A stretch of DNA of 64,000 bases from Bacteroidales bacterium (GCA_012729335.1 JAAYDJ010000035.1:62001-126000); one strand, 5' to 3'. Counted from the first letter of the stretch, positions 54,675 through 63,787 are shown. Translations and numbers: made by a program. The notes: generated from the sequence alone by a model not told the origin.

Positions 54675-55118
54675 TTATCTTCTGGCTGAAAAGAAAGCCT
54701 TCATCAGTGCGGAACACTCCGTTTCCAGTACGCCTCCCGTGACTTCCGTCTTTGGATGGAGGGCCTGTGGGGCGTATTTCCGGTAGCCTCTTTTATCATC
54801 GCCAGCGCCGAAGACCAACCGGCCTGTCTGTGCCCAGCCAAGGGCACCGGCACACATCACGCAGGGTTCTACGGTGACGTAAACCGTGCACTGGTCGAGA
54901 TATTTCCCTCCCAGGAGGTTGGCAGCTGCCGTGATGGCCTGCATTTCGGCATGCGCCGTCACATCATTGAGTAATTCGGTGAGATTGTGGGCACGGGCGA
55001 TAATCCGCCCTGCCGACACGACCACCGCCCCCACGGGTACCTCCCCGCGGTCAAAGGCTTCCCTGGCCTCAGCCAGCGCCCTGCGCATGAAATATTCATC
55101 CCCATGAATCTCCGTCAT
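54675..55118 (-). CDS. tadA: tRNA-specific adenosine deaminase TadA
   Basis: A 147-residue cytidine/adenosine deaminase-fold protein: FMRRALAEAREAFDRGEVPV, the zinc-binding TAHAEMQAI and EPCVMCAGALGWAQ motifs with the H-A-E catalytic glutamate. It converts A34 to inosine in tRNA-Arg(ACG). The frame is open 31 codons upstream, but Met 55118 gives the normal N terminus. It is divergent from aspS, with two 30-base repeats in the gap. Confidence 0.94.
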   Translation of the reverse strand: MTEIHGDEYFMRRALAEAREAFDRGEVPVGAVVVSAGRIIARAHNLTELLNDVTAHAEMQAITAAANLLGGKYLDQCTVYVTVEPCVMCAGALGWAQTGRLVFGAGDDKRGYRKYAPQALHPKTEVTGGVLETECSALMKAFFSARR

Positions 55119-55170
55119 CCTGATCTCCTTTATTCTGGCAAACAGAACAATACCCCTGTAATCAGAGCAT

Positions 55171-55243
55171 ACCGGGGGACTGCCTCTCTTTACGCCGGTT
55201 TTCCAAATCACAAACCGGGGGACTGCCTCTCTTTACGCCGGTT
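55171..55243. repeat. Two exact 30-base direct repeats
   Basis: Bases 55171-55200 and 55214-55243 are identical over 30 positions with 13 bases between. Each copy begins ACCGGGGGACTGCC and ends TACGCCGGTT; ACCGG and CCGGT are inverted, so each copy can fold into a small hairpin. On the minus strand each contains AGAGAGGCAGTCCCCC, similar to the arms of the terminators at 25081 and 63729. They lie in the divergent gap between tadA and aspS. Confidence 0.95.
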
Positions 55244-55344
55244 CTTCCGGATCGGCAAGAATTGCCGGCCTCATCGGCCACGACCATAAAAAAGCATCGG
55301 CAAATCCAACTTCCCGGGCGATGTCAAAATTGCTAAAAATTGGC

Positions 55345-55352
55345 TATTTTCG
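55345..55352 (+). promoter_or_regulatory. Candidate -7 element for aspS
   Basis: TATTTTCG is one base off TAnnTTTG and lies 24 bases before the aspS start. No TTTG 19-21 bases upstream. Confidence 0.35.
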
Positions 55353-55376
55353 CAACCTGTCTAAACAATTGGGAAT

Positions 55377-57134
55377 ATGTACAGAACACATACATGCGGA
55401 GAGCTGAGAGCAGAACATGCCGGTCAGGAGGTGACCCTGGCAGGTTGGGTACAACGGGTACGTGACCTGGGGGCCATGACCTTTATCGACCTGCGCGACC
55501 GGTATGGGGTGACCCAGCTGGTGACCGACGATAAAAGTGATGCAGGTGTCAGGGATGAGGTGACCCGTCTGGGCCGGGAGTTTGTCCTCCAGGCCAAAGG
55601 AAGGGTCAGGGAGCGCAGCAGCAAAAACAAAAATATGGCCACCGGCGATGTGGAGGTGGAGCTCACCTCGGTGAGGGTGCTGAGTGCGGCGGCGGTACCG
55701 CCTTTCACCATCCAGAATGACACCGACGGAGGAGATGACCTGCGGATGAAGTTCCGTTACCTCGACCTGCGCCGCCCCATGGTGCAGCAAAATCTTTTTC
55801 TGCGCGCCCGCATGGCCCACTCTGCCCGTTCTTATCTGGCACAACAGGGATTCATCGAAGTGGAAACACCGGTAATGATCAAATCGACACCCGAAGGAGC
55901 CCGCGACTTTGTGGTCCCCTCCCGTATGAACCCCGGAGAATTCTATGCGCTCCCCCAGTCGCCCCAGATCTTCAAACAGTTGCTGATGGTCGCCGGCTTT
56001 GACAAGTATTTCCAGATTGTCAAATGTTTCCGCGACGAAGACCTGCGTGCCGACCGCCAGCCAGAATTCACCCAGATCGACTGCGAAATGTCCTTCGTGG
56101 AACAGGAAGACGTACTGAACACCTTCGAAGGACTGACCCGCCATATGCTCAAAGAAATTCTCGGGGTGGAAACGGCTTCTTTTCCCAGGATGCCCTATCC
56201 TGAAGCCATGGGGAGCTACGGTTCAGACAAGCCCGACATCCGCTTCGGCATGACATTGGTCGACCTTACCTCCAGTGTGAAAGGAAAAGGTTTTCCTGTT
56301 TTTGACGGGGCGGAATACATCGGGGGAATTTGCGCCGAAGGGTGCGGCGAGTATACCCGCAAGCAGCTCGACGAGCTCACCGAATGGGTGAAACGACCCC
56401 AAATCGGCGCCAAAGGGCTGGTCTATGTGAAGATGAACGGTGACGGAACCATCCGTTCCTCTATCGACAAATATTTCAATTCCGATGAATTAAAGGATCT
56501 GGCGTTCCATTTCAGGGCCAAGGCAGGCGACCTGATCCTGATCATTCCCGGTGAGCGGGAGAAAACGGTGACTGCCCTGGGGAATCTCCGCCTGGAGATG
56601 GGGAACCGTCTGGGTCTCCGCCCCAAAGGTACTTTCCAGCCTCTTTGGGTGGTAGACTTTCCCCTGCTGGAATGGAATGAGGATAACAGCCGCTGGTCGG
56701 CCATGCACCATCCCTTCACCTCGCCCAAACCAGAAGATATTTCCCTGCTCGACAGCGATCCTGGAAAGGTCAGGGCCAATGCCTATGACCTGGTGATCAA
56801 CGGCGTGGAGATCGGCGGCGGATCGGTGCGAATTTTTGATCCGGCCCTTCAGTCAAAGATGTTCAATGTGTTGGGATTCACTCCTGAGCAAGCCGAAGCC
56901 CAGTTCGGGTTCCTGATGAATGCCTTTAAATATGGTGCACCCCCGCATGCCGGGATTGCCTTTGGCTTCGACCGGCTCGTTTCCATGTTCGCCGGGCTCG
57001 ACTCCATACGCGACGTCATCGCCTTTCCCAAGAACAACTCAGGACGCGACGTGATGAACGACTCCCCGGCCCCCATCGCCCAGGAACAACTCGACGAACT
57101 CCACCTGATCCTCCGGCCGGCGGAAAAGAAATAA
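55377..57134 (+). CDS. aspS: Aspartate-tRNA ligase AspS
   Basis: A 585-residue class II synthetase of the bacterial (GAD-insert) type. The anticodon-binding OB fold is at 1-110 ([20 protein letters not shown]), motif 2 is [20 protein letters not shown], the GAD domain occupies about 290-410, and motif 3 is [15 protein letters not shown]. It charges tRNA-Asp. The length is typical. The gene is followed by a bidirectional terminator. Confidence 0.97.
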   Translation: MYRTHTCGELRAEHAGQEVTLAGWVQRVRDLGAMTFIDLRDRYGVTQLVTDDKSDAGVRDEVTRLGREFVLQAKGRVRERSSKNKNMATGDVEVELTSVRVLSAAAVPPFTIQNDTDGGDDLRMKFRYLDLRRPMVQQNLFLRARMAHSARSYLAQQGFIEVETPVMIKSTPEGARDFVVPSRMNPGEFYALPQSPQIFKQLLMVAGFDKYFQIVKCFRDEDLRADRQPEFTQIDCEMSFVEQEDVLNTFEGLTRHMLKEILGVETASFPRMPYPEAMGSYGSDKPDIRFGMTLVDLTSSVKGKGFPVFDGAEYIGGICAEGCGEYTRKQLDELTEWVKRPQIGAKGLVYVKMNGDGTIRSSIDKYFNSDELKDLAFHFRAKAGDLILIIPGEREKTVTALGNLRLEMGNRLGLRPKGTFQPLWVVDFPLLEWNEDNSRWSAMHHPFTSPKPEDISLLDSDPGKVRANAYDLVINGVEIGGGSVRIFDPALQSKMFNVLGFTPEQAEAQFGFLMNAFKYGAPPHAGIAFGFDRLVSMFAGLDSIRDVIAFPKNNSGRDVMNDSPAPIAQEQLDELHLILRPAEKK

Positions 57135-57264
57135 CCACGCAGACCGGGCGGTATGGAGCCCCAAAATAAGAGCTTAACCTGCCTGCGAAAGAGGCCAGGG
57201 AAATGAAATACCTTGACCTGCCATGTTGTAGCGCTCCGTTAAATCGCCCGCAGGTATTTCAGTC

Positions 57265-57315
57265 ATCCATAAAAAATAGCCGCCCCATTGCTGAGGCGGC
57301 TATTTTTGTATGGAT
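57265..57315. terminator. Bidirectional terminator between aspS and the exbD genes
   Basis: The arms 57265-57284 and 57295-57315 pair over about 20 bases with one extra base on the right arm and a 10-base loop. Both arms carry runs of A or T (AAAAAATAG / CTATTTTTG) next to the GC core, so the hairpin has T-tracts on both strands. A second short inverted pair (GAAATACCT / AGGTATTTC) lies just upstream. Confidence 0.88.
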
Positions 57316-57326
57316 AATTTCCGTGA

Positions 57327-57800
57327 TTACAGATTCTCAACTCTTTTCCTGGCGGAGTAGTTGATGTGGAGGGCAGAGGCCCTGCGCAGTTCCTGCTTGA
57401 TATCCTGGACGATCTGCATTTTGGTGTACTCGTCAATTTTCAGTGAGGTCACCATCATGGGCACTTCGGCTTCATCCCGTGCCTGCCGCTCGACCACGAT
57501 ATAGTCGACGATGTCTCTCACCTCGGCAAACTGGTCGTTCAGCTGAATTCGCGGTTCGTTACCATATACCCTTTGGTACTGGGCATGGGGAACTCCCACA
57601 TAAATATAGCTCACCAGGGATTTCTTCTCAAGCTTGGTCAGTTCCGTGGCGTGGGGAAGCGTTTGCCTCACTTTCAGGGTCACCTCGCGCATGGTGGTGG
57701 TCACCATAAAGAAGAAAAGAAGCATGAACACGATGTCGGGGAGTGAAGCCGTTGAAATGGGCGGCGTCTCCTTTTTCCCTTGTTTTCCAAATTTCTTCAT
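57327..57800 (-). CDS. exbD: ExbD/TolR-type biopolymer transport protein (second copy)
   Basis: A 157-residue protein with a cytoplasmic basic N terminus, one membrane segment containing TASLPDIVFMLLFFFMVTTT (the pore aspartate D25 is in LPDIVF) and a periplasmic domain. ExbD proteins couple the proton gradient to TonB-dependent outer-membrane transport. It follows the first exbD by one base, so the two are co-transcribed. Two different ExbD proteins at one ExbB are common in this phylum. Confidence 0.9.
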   Translation of the reverse strand: MKKFGKQGKKETPPISTASLPDIVFMLLFFFMVTTTMREVTLKVRQTLPHATELTKLEKKSLVSYIYVGVPHAQYQRVYGNEPRIQLNDQFAEVRDIVDYIVVERQARDEAEVPMMVTSLKIDEYTKMQIVQDIKQELRRASALHINYSARKRVENL

Positions 57801-57801
57801 A

Positions 57802-58377
57802 CTAATTTCCTCCTACTCTTTTAGGTTCGGCTTCCGAAATACGCTGAGGATATACTTCACGCACGGCGTCCTGCTCCTCTTTGGTAAGCAGGTCAAAGCG
57901 TTTGTTGAATTTGGAAAGCGCCAATTCATTTCTAAGGTCATTGATGGCACCGACAAGTTCATTCTGGACGGCCAGGTAGGTTCCGTACTGGGTTCCCAGG
58001 TCATTCTGGAGGGAGATCACTCCCTTTGAGATCTCGGTAGGGCCGAAGAAGGCCACTTCCTTGATCTCTTTTTCCGGGAGGTTATCCGCGTTATTGGGAT
58101 TGGCCATGAATTCCTTGGCTTTGTCACGGATTTCACCCATTTGCATCCATTCTCCTTCCACCAAAATGTTGTTGTCTTTGTTAACCAGGACAATAAAGAC
58201 ATTCCTCTCCTTGATAGGCGGGGTATCTTTATTTTCCACGTCTGGTGCCAAAGGGGGTAACCTTCTTTCCAGGCCGCTGTCGACGTCCATGGTGGTGGTC
58301 ACCATGAAGAAGATCAGCAACAGGAAGGCGATATCTGCCAGCGATGCGGATGGTATTTCTGGTGTTTTCTTTGGCAT
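57802..58377 (-). CDS. exbD: ExbD/TolR-type biopolymer transport protein (first copy)
   Basis: A 191-residue protein with membrane segment ASLADIAFLLLIFFMVTTTM (pore aspartate in LADIAF), then a longer periplasmic part than copy two, ending with KRFDLLTKEEQDAVREVYPQ. It would form the stator-like proton channel with ExbB. It lies 38 bases after the small membrane protein gene. Confidence 0.9.
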   Translation of the reverse strand: MPKKTPEIPSASLADIAFLLLIFFMVTTTMDVDSGLERRLPPLAPDVENKDTPPIKERNVFIVLVNKDNNILVEGEWMQMGEIRDKAKEFMANPNNADNLPEKEIKEVAFFGPTEISKGVISLQNDLGTQYGTYLAVQNELVGAINDLRNELALSKFNKRFDLLTKEEQDAVREVYPQRISEAEPKRVGGN

Positions 58378-58415
58378 AATAATAACTCTTATTGCTTGGT
58401 TAAAACATCTCGCCG

Positions 58416-58877
58416 TTACCTGCTAAAAAGCTTGGAAACGGAGGCATAGATCAGGGAAAGAATAGCAATTCCCAGAAGTAAATAAGTGGTAAAGAGTCCT
58501 GTATCCACCCATTTGGAAACAGAGGGGGTCAGGGAACCGTTATCCACGAATTTTTGCACACCGGGGAATTTGGGGATTTCAGGAGAAGCCATCAGATAGG
58601 CAATCAGAACGACTACTCCCACGAAACCGACACCCAACAGCATACCCTTGGCCGACTTGAAGTCGGAGACCAGCTGGAACAGGCCATAGATCAGGATGAT
58701 GCCCACACCGAAGATCAGGAGGGCATAAGCCCAGTATAGGTTATAATCAACCCACATGTTCATCTTGGGATCACTGTTCACGCTACTGATGTTGGACATG
58801 AGGGAGACCAACAGAACAACCGTAACGGCGACAATGACCAGCAAAATGATAAATGGTAAACGACTGAGTTTATTCAT
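58416..58877 (-). CDS. Small polytopic membrane protein of the ExbB-ExbD locus
   Basis: A 153-residue hydrophobic protein with four membrane segments: LPFIILLVIVAVTVVLLVSL, YWAYALLIFGVGIILIYGLF, GMLLGVGFVGVVVLIAYLMA and GLFTTYLLLGIAILSLIYAS. No enzymatic motif is seen. Genes like this occur between exbB and exbD in many Bacteroidota. It is probably an accessory part of the energy-transducing complex, which is inference from position. It starts six bases after the exbB stop. Confidence 0.75.
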   Translation of the reverse strand: MNKLSRLPFIILLVIVAVTVVLLVSLMSNISSVNSDPKMNMWVDYNLYWAYALLIFGVGIILIYGLFQLVSDFKSAKGMLLGVGFVGVVVLIAYLMASPEIPKFPGVQKFVDNGSLTPSVSKWVDTGLFTTYLLLGIAILSLIYASVSKLFSR

Positions 58878-58883
58878 AGCCTC

Positions 58884-59705
58884 TTACTTTTTGAGGTTGT
58901 GCTTGACGACCATGTCAATCAGGGAAATGGAGGAGTCTTCCATATCACCGACGATTGATTCGATTTTGTTGGCCAGGTAGTTGTAGAAAATCTGGAGGAT
59001 GATGGCCACAATAAGACCAGTCACAGTAGTGATAAGGGCGACCTTGATACCGGCGGCCACGAGCGTGGGGCTGATGTCACCGGCCTGTTCGATGGCGTCG
59101 AAGGCAGCGATCATCCCGATTACTGTTCCCATGAACCCGAGCATAGGAGCCAGGGCAATGAAAAGGGCGATCCAGGTCAGACCCCTTTCGAGAAGGCCGG
59201 CCTGCACACCCCCGTAAGAAACCACTGATTTCTCCACCACATCAACGCCTTCGTGGGCCCTGTCAAGTCCCTGATAGAAAATACTGGCCACGGGACCGCG
59301 TGTATTGCGGCAAACTTCCTTAGCGGCTTCCACACCACCATTGTTGAGGGCGTCTTCGATTTTGGCAAGAAGTTTCTTGGTATTAGAGGTGGCCATGTTC
59401 AGGTAAATCACCCTTTCGATGGCGAATGCCAGTCCTAAGATGAGACAAAGAAGGATGGAGGTCATGAAGCCCGGGCCCCCTTCGATGAACTTCTGTTTCA
59501 GGGCGCTGTGAAGCGACTGTCCGGCTTCGGCCTGGGCGGCGGCTTCCTCAATGGGATCGGCTGACACAGCCTCCGCCGGCGCAGCAGCGGCAGTGCTGTC
59601 TACCGCAGTGGTGGTGGCGGCAGGCTGGTCCTGGGCCACAACAGAATTTGATGCCACAAAAAGAAGCATCCCGAATACTGCAATCAACGCAAATAGTTTT
59701 TTCAT
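58884..59705 (-). CDS. exbB: MotA/TolQ/ExbB proton channel family protein
   Basis: A 273-residue protein. It has an N-terminal signal-like hydrophobic segment (ALIAVFGMLLFVASNSVVAQ), then an Ala-rich, acidic periplasmic extension of about 35 residues absent from E. coli ExbB, followed by three membrane segments: FMTSILLCLILGLAFAIERV, LTWIALFIALAPMLGFMGTV and LITTVTGLIVAIILQIFYNY. The GLLERGLTWIALFIA and LGFMGTVIGMIAAFD blocks are characteristic. It is the first gene of its operon and has a very good promoter. Confidence 0.92.
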   Translation of the reverse strand: MKKLFALIAVFGMLLFVASNSVVAQDQPAATTTAVDSTAAAAPAEAVSADPIEEAAAQAEAGQSLHSALKQKFIEGGPGFMTSILLCLILGLAFAIERVIYLNMATSNTKKLLAKIEDALNNGGVEAAKEVCRNTRGPVASIFYQGLDRAHEGVDVVEKSVVSYGGVQAGLLERGLTWIALFIALAPMLGFMGTVIGMIAAFDAIEQAGDISPTLVAAGIKVALITTVTGLIVAIILQIFYNYLANKIESIVGDMEDSSISLIDMVVKHNLKK

Positions 59706-59761
59706 AATTGTTTTGAATTTAATTAATAATCTCCTTGATTTTTGTTGTTATAATTTTGTTC

Positions 59762-59792
59762 CAAATTTATAATATCATTAACATTATTCAAA
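59762..59792 (-). promoter_or_regulatory. Promoter of the exbB operon
   Basis: On the minus strand TTTG (59792-59789), a 19-base spacer and TAAATTTG (59769-59762) form an exact match to the Bacteroidota promoter consensus with its preferred spacing. The exbB start lies 56 bases downstream of the -7 element. Confidence 0.75.
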
Positions 59793-59879
59793 AACGGCAG
59801 CCCTTTTTTTCAAAGATTGTCGTCATTTTTCGGAATTGAAAGTCTGGTTTACGTCAAACACAGTGTAATAAAGAACACC

Positions 59880-59970
<91 letters not shown>

Positions 59971-60048
59971 ATATTCAAGGCCTTTCTGCAGTCACAGGCC
60001 TCCCGGTTTGAGGGGCGCAAAATACAAAAAAAAACTAAACAAAAACAG

Positions 60049-61080
60049 CTATTCGCGAATTTCGCCGCAGAGGCTCCTCCGGAGGTACATTTTCACTTCC
60101 TCCCTGCTGAGGCCTTGTCCCAGCAGGAACATCAGCTTGGTGATGGCCGCCTCGGTGGTCATGTCGTTGCCGCTGACCACCCCCGCATTGAGGAGTTCCA
60201 GACTCGTTTCGTACTGGCCCATCTGGACGCTTCCCCCCTGGCATTGGGAGACATTGAGCACAATCACATTATGGCGGATGGCCCTGCGGATGGCCTGGAT
60301 CAGCCATTTGGAGGTGGGGACGTTCCCCGAACCGTAGGATTCCAGGACCACTCCCTTTAACCCTTCTATCCCCAGTACCGATTCCACCACTTTACGGCCT
60401 ATGCCGGGGAACATTTTCAGGATGAAGACATTGTCGTCAAAACCGGTCTGTACCTTCAGGATCCCGGCATTGCCCGGATAGTGGATGAACTCGGTGTTGT
60501 AACGGATGTCGACGCCGGCGGTGGCCAGCGGAGGATAGTTCTCCGACACAAAGGCGCTGAAATTCTCAGCATCGCGCTTGACCGTCCGGTTGCCCCGGAA
60601 CAAATTGAAATCAAAATAAATGCATACTTCCGGAACGAGGGCCTCCCCGTTTTTGCGGGCGGCAGCGATCTCCACTGCCGTGATCAGGTTTTCCTTTCCG
60701 TCGGTGCGGATCGTCCCGATGGGCAGCTGGGACCCCGTCAGAATGATGGGTTTGCTCAGGTTCACAAACATGTAGCTGAGCGCAGAGGCGGTGTAGGCCA
60801 TGGTGTCGGTGCCGTGGAGGATCACAAAACCGTCGTAGAGGTTGTAATTGCGCTGAATGGTCAGGGCGATCTTCTCCCAGATGGCGGGGGTCATGTTGGA
60901 GGAATCGATGGGGGGTGTGAAAGCCACCGACCCGATCCGGTAGCCGAATTTCCTGAGTTCGGGCACCTCGTCGAGGATCTGGTCAAACCTGACGGGAGCC
61001 AGGGTTCCCGTGACCGGGTCCTGGGCCATCCCGATGGTCCCTCCCGTATAAATAATCAATACTGACGGCTGTTGGTTCAT
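60049..61080 (-). CDS. ansA: L-asparaginase, cytosolic type I
   Basis: A 343-residue asparaginase: the first active-site block LIIYTGGTIGMA includes Thr12 and Thr15, the second, ILHGTDTMAYTASALSYMF, contains T91-D92. There is no signal peptide. Sequence features, such as TGSQLPIGTIRTDGKENL, fit the type I cytosolic form, which hydrolyses asparagine to aspartate. The gene lies after tatD with a 114-base gap. Confidence 0.94.
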   Translation of the reverse strand: MNQQPSVLIIYTGGTIGMAQDPVTGTLAPVRFDQILDEVPELRKFGYRIGSVAFTPPIDSSNMTPAIWEKIALTIQRNYNLYDGFVILHGTDTMAYTASALSYMFVNLSKPIILTGSQLPIGTIRTDGKENLITAVEIAAARKNGEALVPEVCIYFDFNLFRGNRTVKRDAENFSAFVSENYPPLATAGVDIRYNTEFIHYPGNAGILKVQTGFDDNVFILKMFPGIGRKVVESVLGIEGLKGVVLESYGSGNVPTSKWLIQAIRRAIRHNVIVLNVSQCQGGSVQMGQYETSLELLNAGVVSGNDMTTEAAITKLMFLLGQGLSREEVKMYLRRSLCGEIRE

Positions 61081-61194
61081 GGTATCCTGGTACTTATCGT
61101 TACTTTATATTGACAGGGATGCTTTGCCTGGCCAATCCGGGTGGCAGGAGATGTGGGATGCACAGATCTCCATGAGGCAAGTGCATCATTCCCT

Positions 61195-61971
61195 TCATAT
61201 CCTGAAAAGCTGGCGGGCATTGGTTGTGGTGATGCTGGCCAGACTGGGGAGGGGAATACCCAGTACGGAGGCCACCTTTTGGGCTATGGGGATCAGCTGT
61301 GCAGGTTCGTTACGGCGGCCCCGGAAAGGCACCGGGCTCAGCCAGGGAGCGTCGGTTTCGAGCAGGAGCCCTTCGGGGCCGGTCTCCTCCACCACCCTTT
61401 CCAGCTGGTTGTTACGGAAGGTGACCACCCCTCCGATGCCCAGGAAAAAACCTGCCCCAAGGACCCTTCGGGCCTGCTCCGGGGTTCCAGAGAAACAGTG
61501 AAAAATCCCTTTCAGCTCACCCCGGTGTTCTTTTTCCAGGACTTTCCATACCTCTTCGAAGGAGTTGCGCACATGGATCACCACGGGCAGGGCCATGGCC
61601 ACTGCCCACCGCAGCTGCTGCCTGAAAGCCTCCTCCTGCTCTTCGCGGTGGCTCACATCCCAGTACAGGTCGATCCCGATCTCCCCCACCCCACAGAACT
61701 TCTCCCGCTCAAACCACAACGCCACCCTGTCCAGAACCGAGACATAATCCTCCCCGACAGAAGAAGGGTGCAATCCCATCAGCGGGTAACAACAACCGGG
61801 GTGTTGCCGCGAGAGCTCCAGCATCGGTTCCACCGAACTCTCATCGATATTGGGAAGGACCATTTTCTCCACACCGGCTTCCAAAGCCCTGGCAATCACC
61901 ACCTCCCGGTCATCATCAAAATCTCCGGCATAAATATGGGTGTGCGTATCGATCAGCATGTTGTCGGCCAT
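61195..61971 (-). CDS. TatD family metal-dependent hydrolase
   Basis: A 258-residue TIM-barrel hydrolase with the metal motif IDTHTHIYA, then GLHPSSVGE, GEIGIDLYWD, LPVVIHVRN, FHCFSGTPEQA and LLLETDAPWLSP. TatD proteins are 3'-5' DNA or RNA exonucleases/deoxyribonucleases. ATG 61971 was preferred to 62007, which adds twelve residues not seen in the family. A TACCTTTG element lies eight bases upstream of this start, hinting at a very short leader. Confidence 0.92.
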   Translation of the reverse strand: MADNMLIDTHTHIYAGDFDDDREVVIARALEAGVEKMVLPNIDESSVEPMLELSRQHPGCCYPLMGLHPSSVGEDYVSVLDRVALWFEREKFCGVGEIGIDLYWDVSHREEQEEAFRQQLRWAVAMALPVVIHVRNSFEEVWKVLEKEHRGELKGIFHCFSGTPEQARRVLGAGFFLGIGGVVTFRNNQLERVVEETGPEGLLLETDAPWLSPVPFRGRRNEPAQLIPIAQKVASVLGIPLPSLASITTTNARQLFRI

Positions 61972-61979
61972 TAAGGGAG

Positions 61980-61987
61980 CAAAGGTA
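61980..61987 (-). promoter_or_regulatory. TACCTTTG -7 element just upstream of tatD
   Basis: The minus strand reads TACCTTTG (exact TAnnTTTG) with only eight bases before the ATG. A transcript starting here would have a leader of a few bases at most. No TTTG at the proper -33 distance. Confidence 0.45.
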
Positions 61988-62025
61988 ATGCAAAGCGGGG
62001 AACCCACCTGTATAGACCTCCGGAA

Positions 62026-62059
62026 ATCTCAAAAGCCTGCACGGGCAGGCTTTTGAGAT
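62026..62059 (-). terminator. Terminator of gdhA
   Basis: A perfect 15-bp stem (62026-62040 with 62045-62059) and a four-base loop lie 24 bases after the gdhA stop. The descending arm in the gdhA direction contains CTTTTGAGATTT. It separates gdhA from tatD. Confidence 0.85.
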
Positions 62060-62082
62060 AAGGTCATTCTGGTGGTCAGGGA

Positions 62083-63417
62083 TCAGACGATGCCCTGGGC
62101 CAGCATGGCTTCGGCCACTTTCACGAAGCCACCGACGTTGGCACCCTTTACATAGTCGACCTTTGAGCCGTTGAGGCCGAACTTCACGCATGTTTCGTGG
62201 ATATCCTGCATAATAATCTGCAGCCGCTGATCGACCTCTTCGCGCGACCAGTTGTAGCGCATGCTGTTCTGGGTCATTTCCAGTCCCGATACGGCCACAC
62301 CGCCGGCATTGACCGCCTTGCCGGGGGCAAAATCAATGTGTTCCTTGAGGTATTCCATGCCATCGGCCGTACATCCCATATTGGAGGCTTCAGCGACCAG
62401 GAAACAGCCGTTTTTCACCAGCTCTTCAGCGTCTTCCCGGTTGAGTTCATTCTGGGTTGCACAGGGAATGGCGATGTCGCATTTCTCCACCCAGGGTTTC
62501 TTCCCGGGTACGAACTTCACCCCAAACTCTTTGGCATAGGGTTCCACAATATCCTGGTTGCTGGCCCGCAGTTCCAGCAAATACTCCACTTTGTCGCCCG
62601 AAACCCCGTCAGGATCATAGATGTATCCATCGGGTCCGGAAATGGTGACCACCTTTCCACCCAGTTCGTTGATCTTGGAAACGGCGCCCCAGGCGACGTT
62701 TCCGAAGCCGGAAACAGCAAAGGTATGGCCGGCAATATCCTTGCCCAGCCGTTTCAGCATGTGACGCACGAAATAGACGGCTCCGAAGCCGGTGGCCTCG
62801 GGGCGGATAAGACTGCCCCCCCAGCCGATACCCTTACCGGTGAATACCCCGGTGAACTCATTCCGCAACCGCTTGTACTGGCCAAACATATAGCCTACTT
62901 CACGGCCCCCGACGCCAATGTCACCTGCAGGGACGTCGGTATCGGGACCAATGTGCCGGAACAACTCATTCATAAACGACTGGCAGAAACGCATGATCTC
63001 CCCGTCAGATTTTCCCTTCGGACTGAAATCGGAACCCCCTTTGCCGCCTCCCATGGGAAGCGTGGTCAGACTGTTCTTGAAGGTCTGCTCAAACCCAAGA
63101 AACTTGAGAATGCTCAGGGTCACCGTGCTGTGAAAACGAATCCCCCCCTTGTAAGGCCCTATGGCAGAGTTGAACTCCACACGGTAACCACGGTTGATCT
63201 GTACCTCCCCACGGTCATCGACCCAGGGAACCCTGAACATGATCACCCGCTCAGGCTCGCACATTCTTTCCAGAATTTTATTCTTCTGGTATTTCGGGTT
63301 TTTAGAATAAAAGTCCCATACCGACTCGGTAACTTCCTGAACCGCCTGATGAAACTCCTTTTCGCCCGGAGTTCTCTGTTTCAGGCTCTCCATGAATTCA
63401 TTAATCTCAGCTTTCAT
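62083..63417 (-). CDS. gdhA: NADP-type glutamate dehydrogenase GdhA
   Basis: A 444-residue hexameric glutamate dehydrogenase: YKGGIRFHSTVTLSILKFLG, LPMGGGKGGSDFSPKGKSDG with the catalytic lysine region, PAGDIGVGGREVGYMFGQYK, and the nucleotide-binding FAVSGFGNVAWGAVSKINEL. The length and the GGGKGGSDF block are those of the NADP-dependent anabolic class. It assimilates ammonium into glutamate. It has its own promoter-like element and terminator and appears monocistronic. Confidence 0.96.
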   Translation of the reverse strand: MKAEINEFMESLKQRTPGEKEFHQAVQEVTESVWDFYSKNPKYQKNKILERMCEPERVIMFRVPWVDDRGEVQINRGYRVEFNSAIGPYKGGIRFHSTVTLSILKFLGFEQTFKNSLTTLPMGGGKGGSDFSPKGKSDGEIMRFCQSFMNELFRHIGPDTDVPAGDIGVGGREVGYMFGQYKRLRNEFTGVFTGKGIGWGGSLIRPEATGFGAVYFVRHMLKRLGKDIAGHTFAVSGFGNVAWGAVSKINELGGKVVTISGPDGYIYDPDGVSGDKVEYLLELRASNQDIVEPYAKEFGVKFVPGKKPWVEKCDIAIPCATQNELNREDAEELVKNGCFLVAEASNMGCTADGMEYLKEHIDFAPGKAVNAGGVAVSGLEMTQNSMRYNWSREEVDQRLQIIMQDIHETCVKFGLNGSKVDYVKGANVGGFVKVAEAMLAQGIV

Positions 63418-63441
63418 ATTGGTAAGTTTGAATTAATGGAG

Positions 63442-63449
63442 CAAATGTA
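63442..63449 (-). promoter_or_regulatory. -7 element for gdhA
   Basis: The minus strand reads TACATTTG, an exact TAnnTTTG match, 24 bases before the gdhA start codon. No convincing -33 TTTG. Confidence 0.5.
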
Positions 63450-63587
63450 ACCAAGATGTTGATGATTAACCAGCGGGTGCAAGGAAAACAGCAAATTTTA
63501 TATTACTGAATATCAATTCATTATCCTTACCGAAAAGATGTTAAGGAACACACTCTGACAAAAATCAGGAATTGCGGGGAGAAAGGG

Positions 63588-63725
63588 TGAGGCCGGGACT
63601 TTGACGCCGGCTTCCTTCAGATCCCACCTCACGATGGGCACCCTTGCCCTTGTCTGATGGTTGGTAGCTATAAACTCCCATAACGGACTTACACCGTCAA
63701 GTTACACGCCATGCACGGCGCACTA
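63588..63725 (-). mobile_element. Group II intron relic (5' fragment only)
   Basis: Read on the minus strand, the segment begins GTGCGCCGTGCATGGCGTG, continues with GACGGTGTAAGTCCGTTA, and includes GCAAGGGTGCCCATCGTG and GTGGGATCTGAAGGAAGCC before similarity fades near GGCCTCACCC. These blocks, in this order, are those of domain I at the 5' end of bacterial group II introns (GUGYG start, GGTGAAAGTCC block, CTGAAGGAAGCC block). Only about 138 bases remain. No intron-encoded reverse transcriptase or 3' part is present. The first base follows directly after the T-tract of the groEL terminator, the kind of site chosen by terminator-associated introns. The call is made from memory of the family and not from a structural search. 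Confidence 0.7.
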
Positions 63726-63728
63726 AAA

Positions 63729-63764
63729 AGAGAGGTTGCCCCGGCCATGCGGGACAACCTCTCT
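63729..63764 (-). terminator. groEL terminator
   Basis: A 15-bp stem (63729-63743 with 63750-63764) has a single G-U pair in the groEL-direction RNA, a six-base loop, and a run of five T after the stem on the minus strand. It lies 24 bases after the groEL stop. The stem core resembles the terminator at 25081. Confidence 0.88.
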
Positions 63765-63787
63765 GGAGATATGGGGTTGGGCGATGA

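Noticed and set aside
55171-55243. CRISPR array from the repeated 30-mers
   Set aside because: Only two copies, a 13-base gap far too short for a spacer, and no cas genes nearby.
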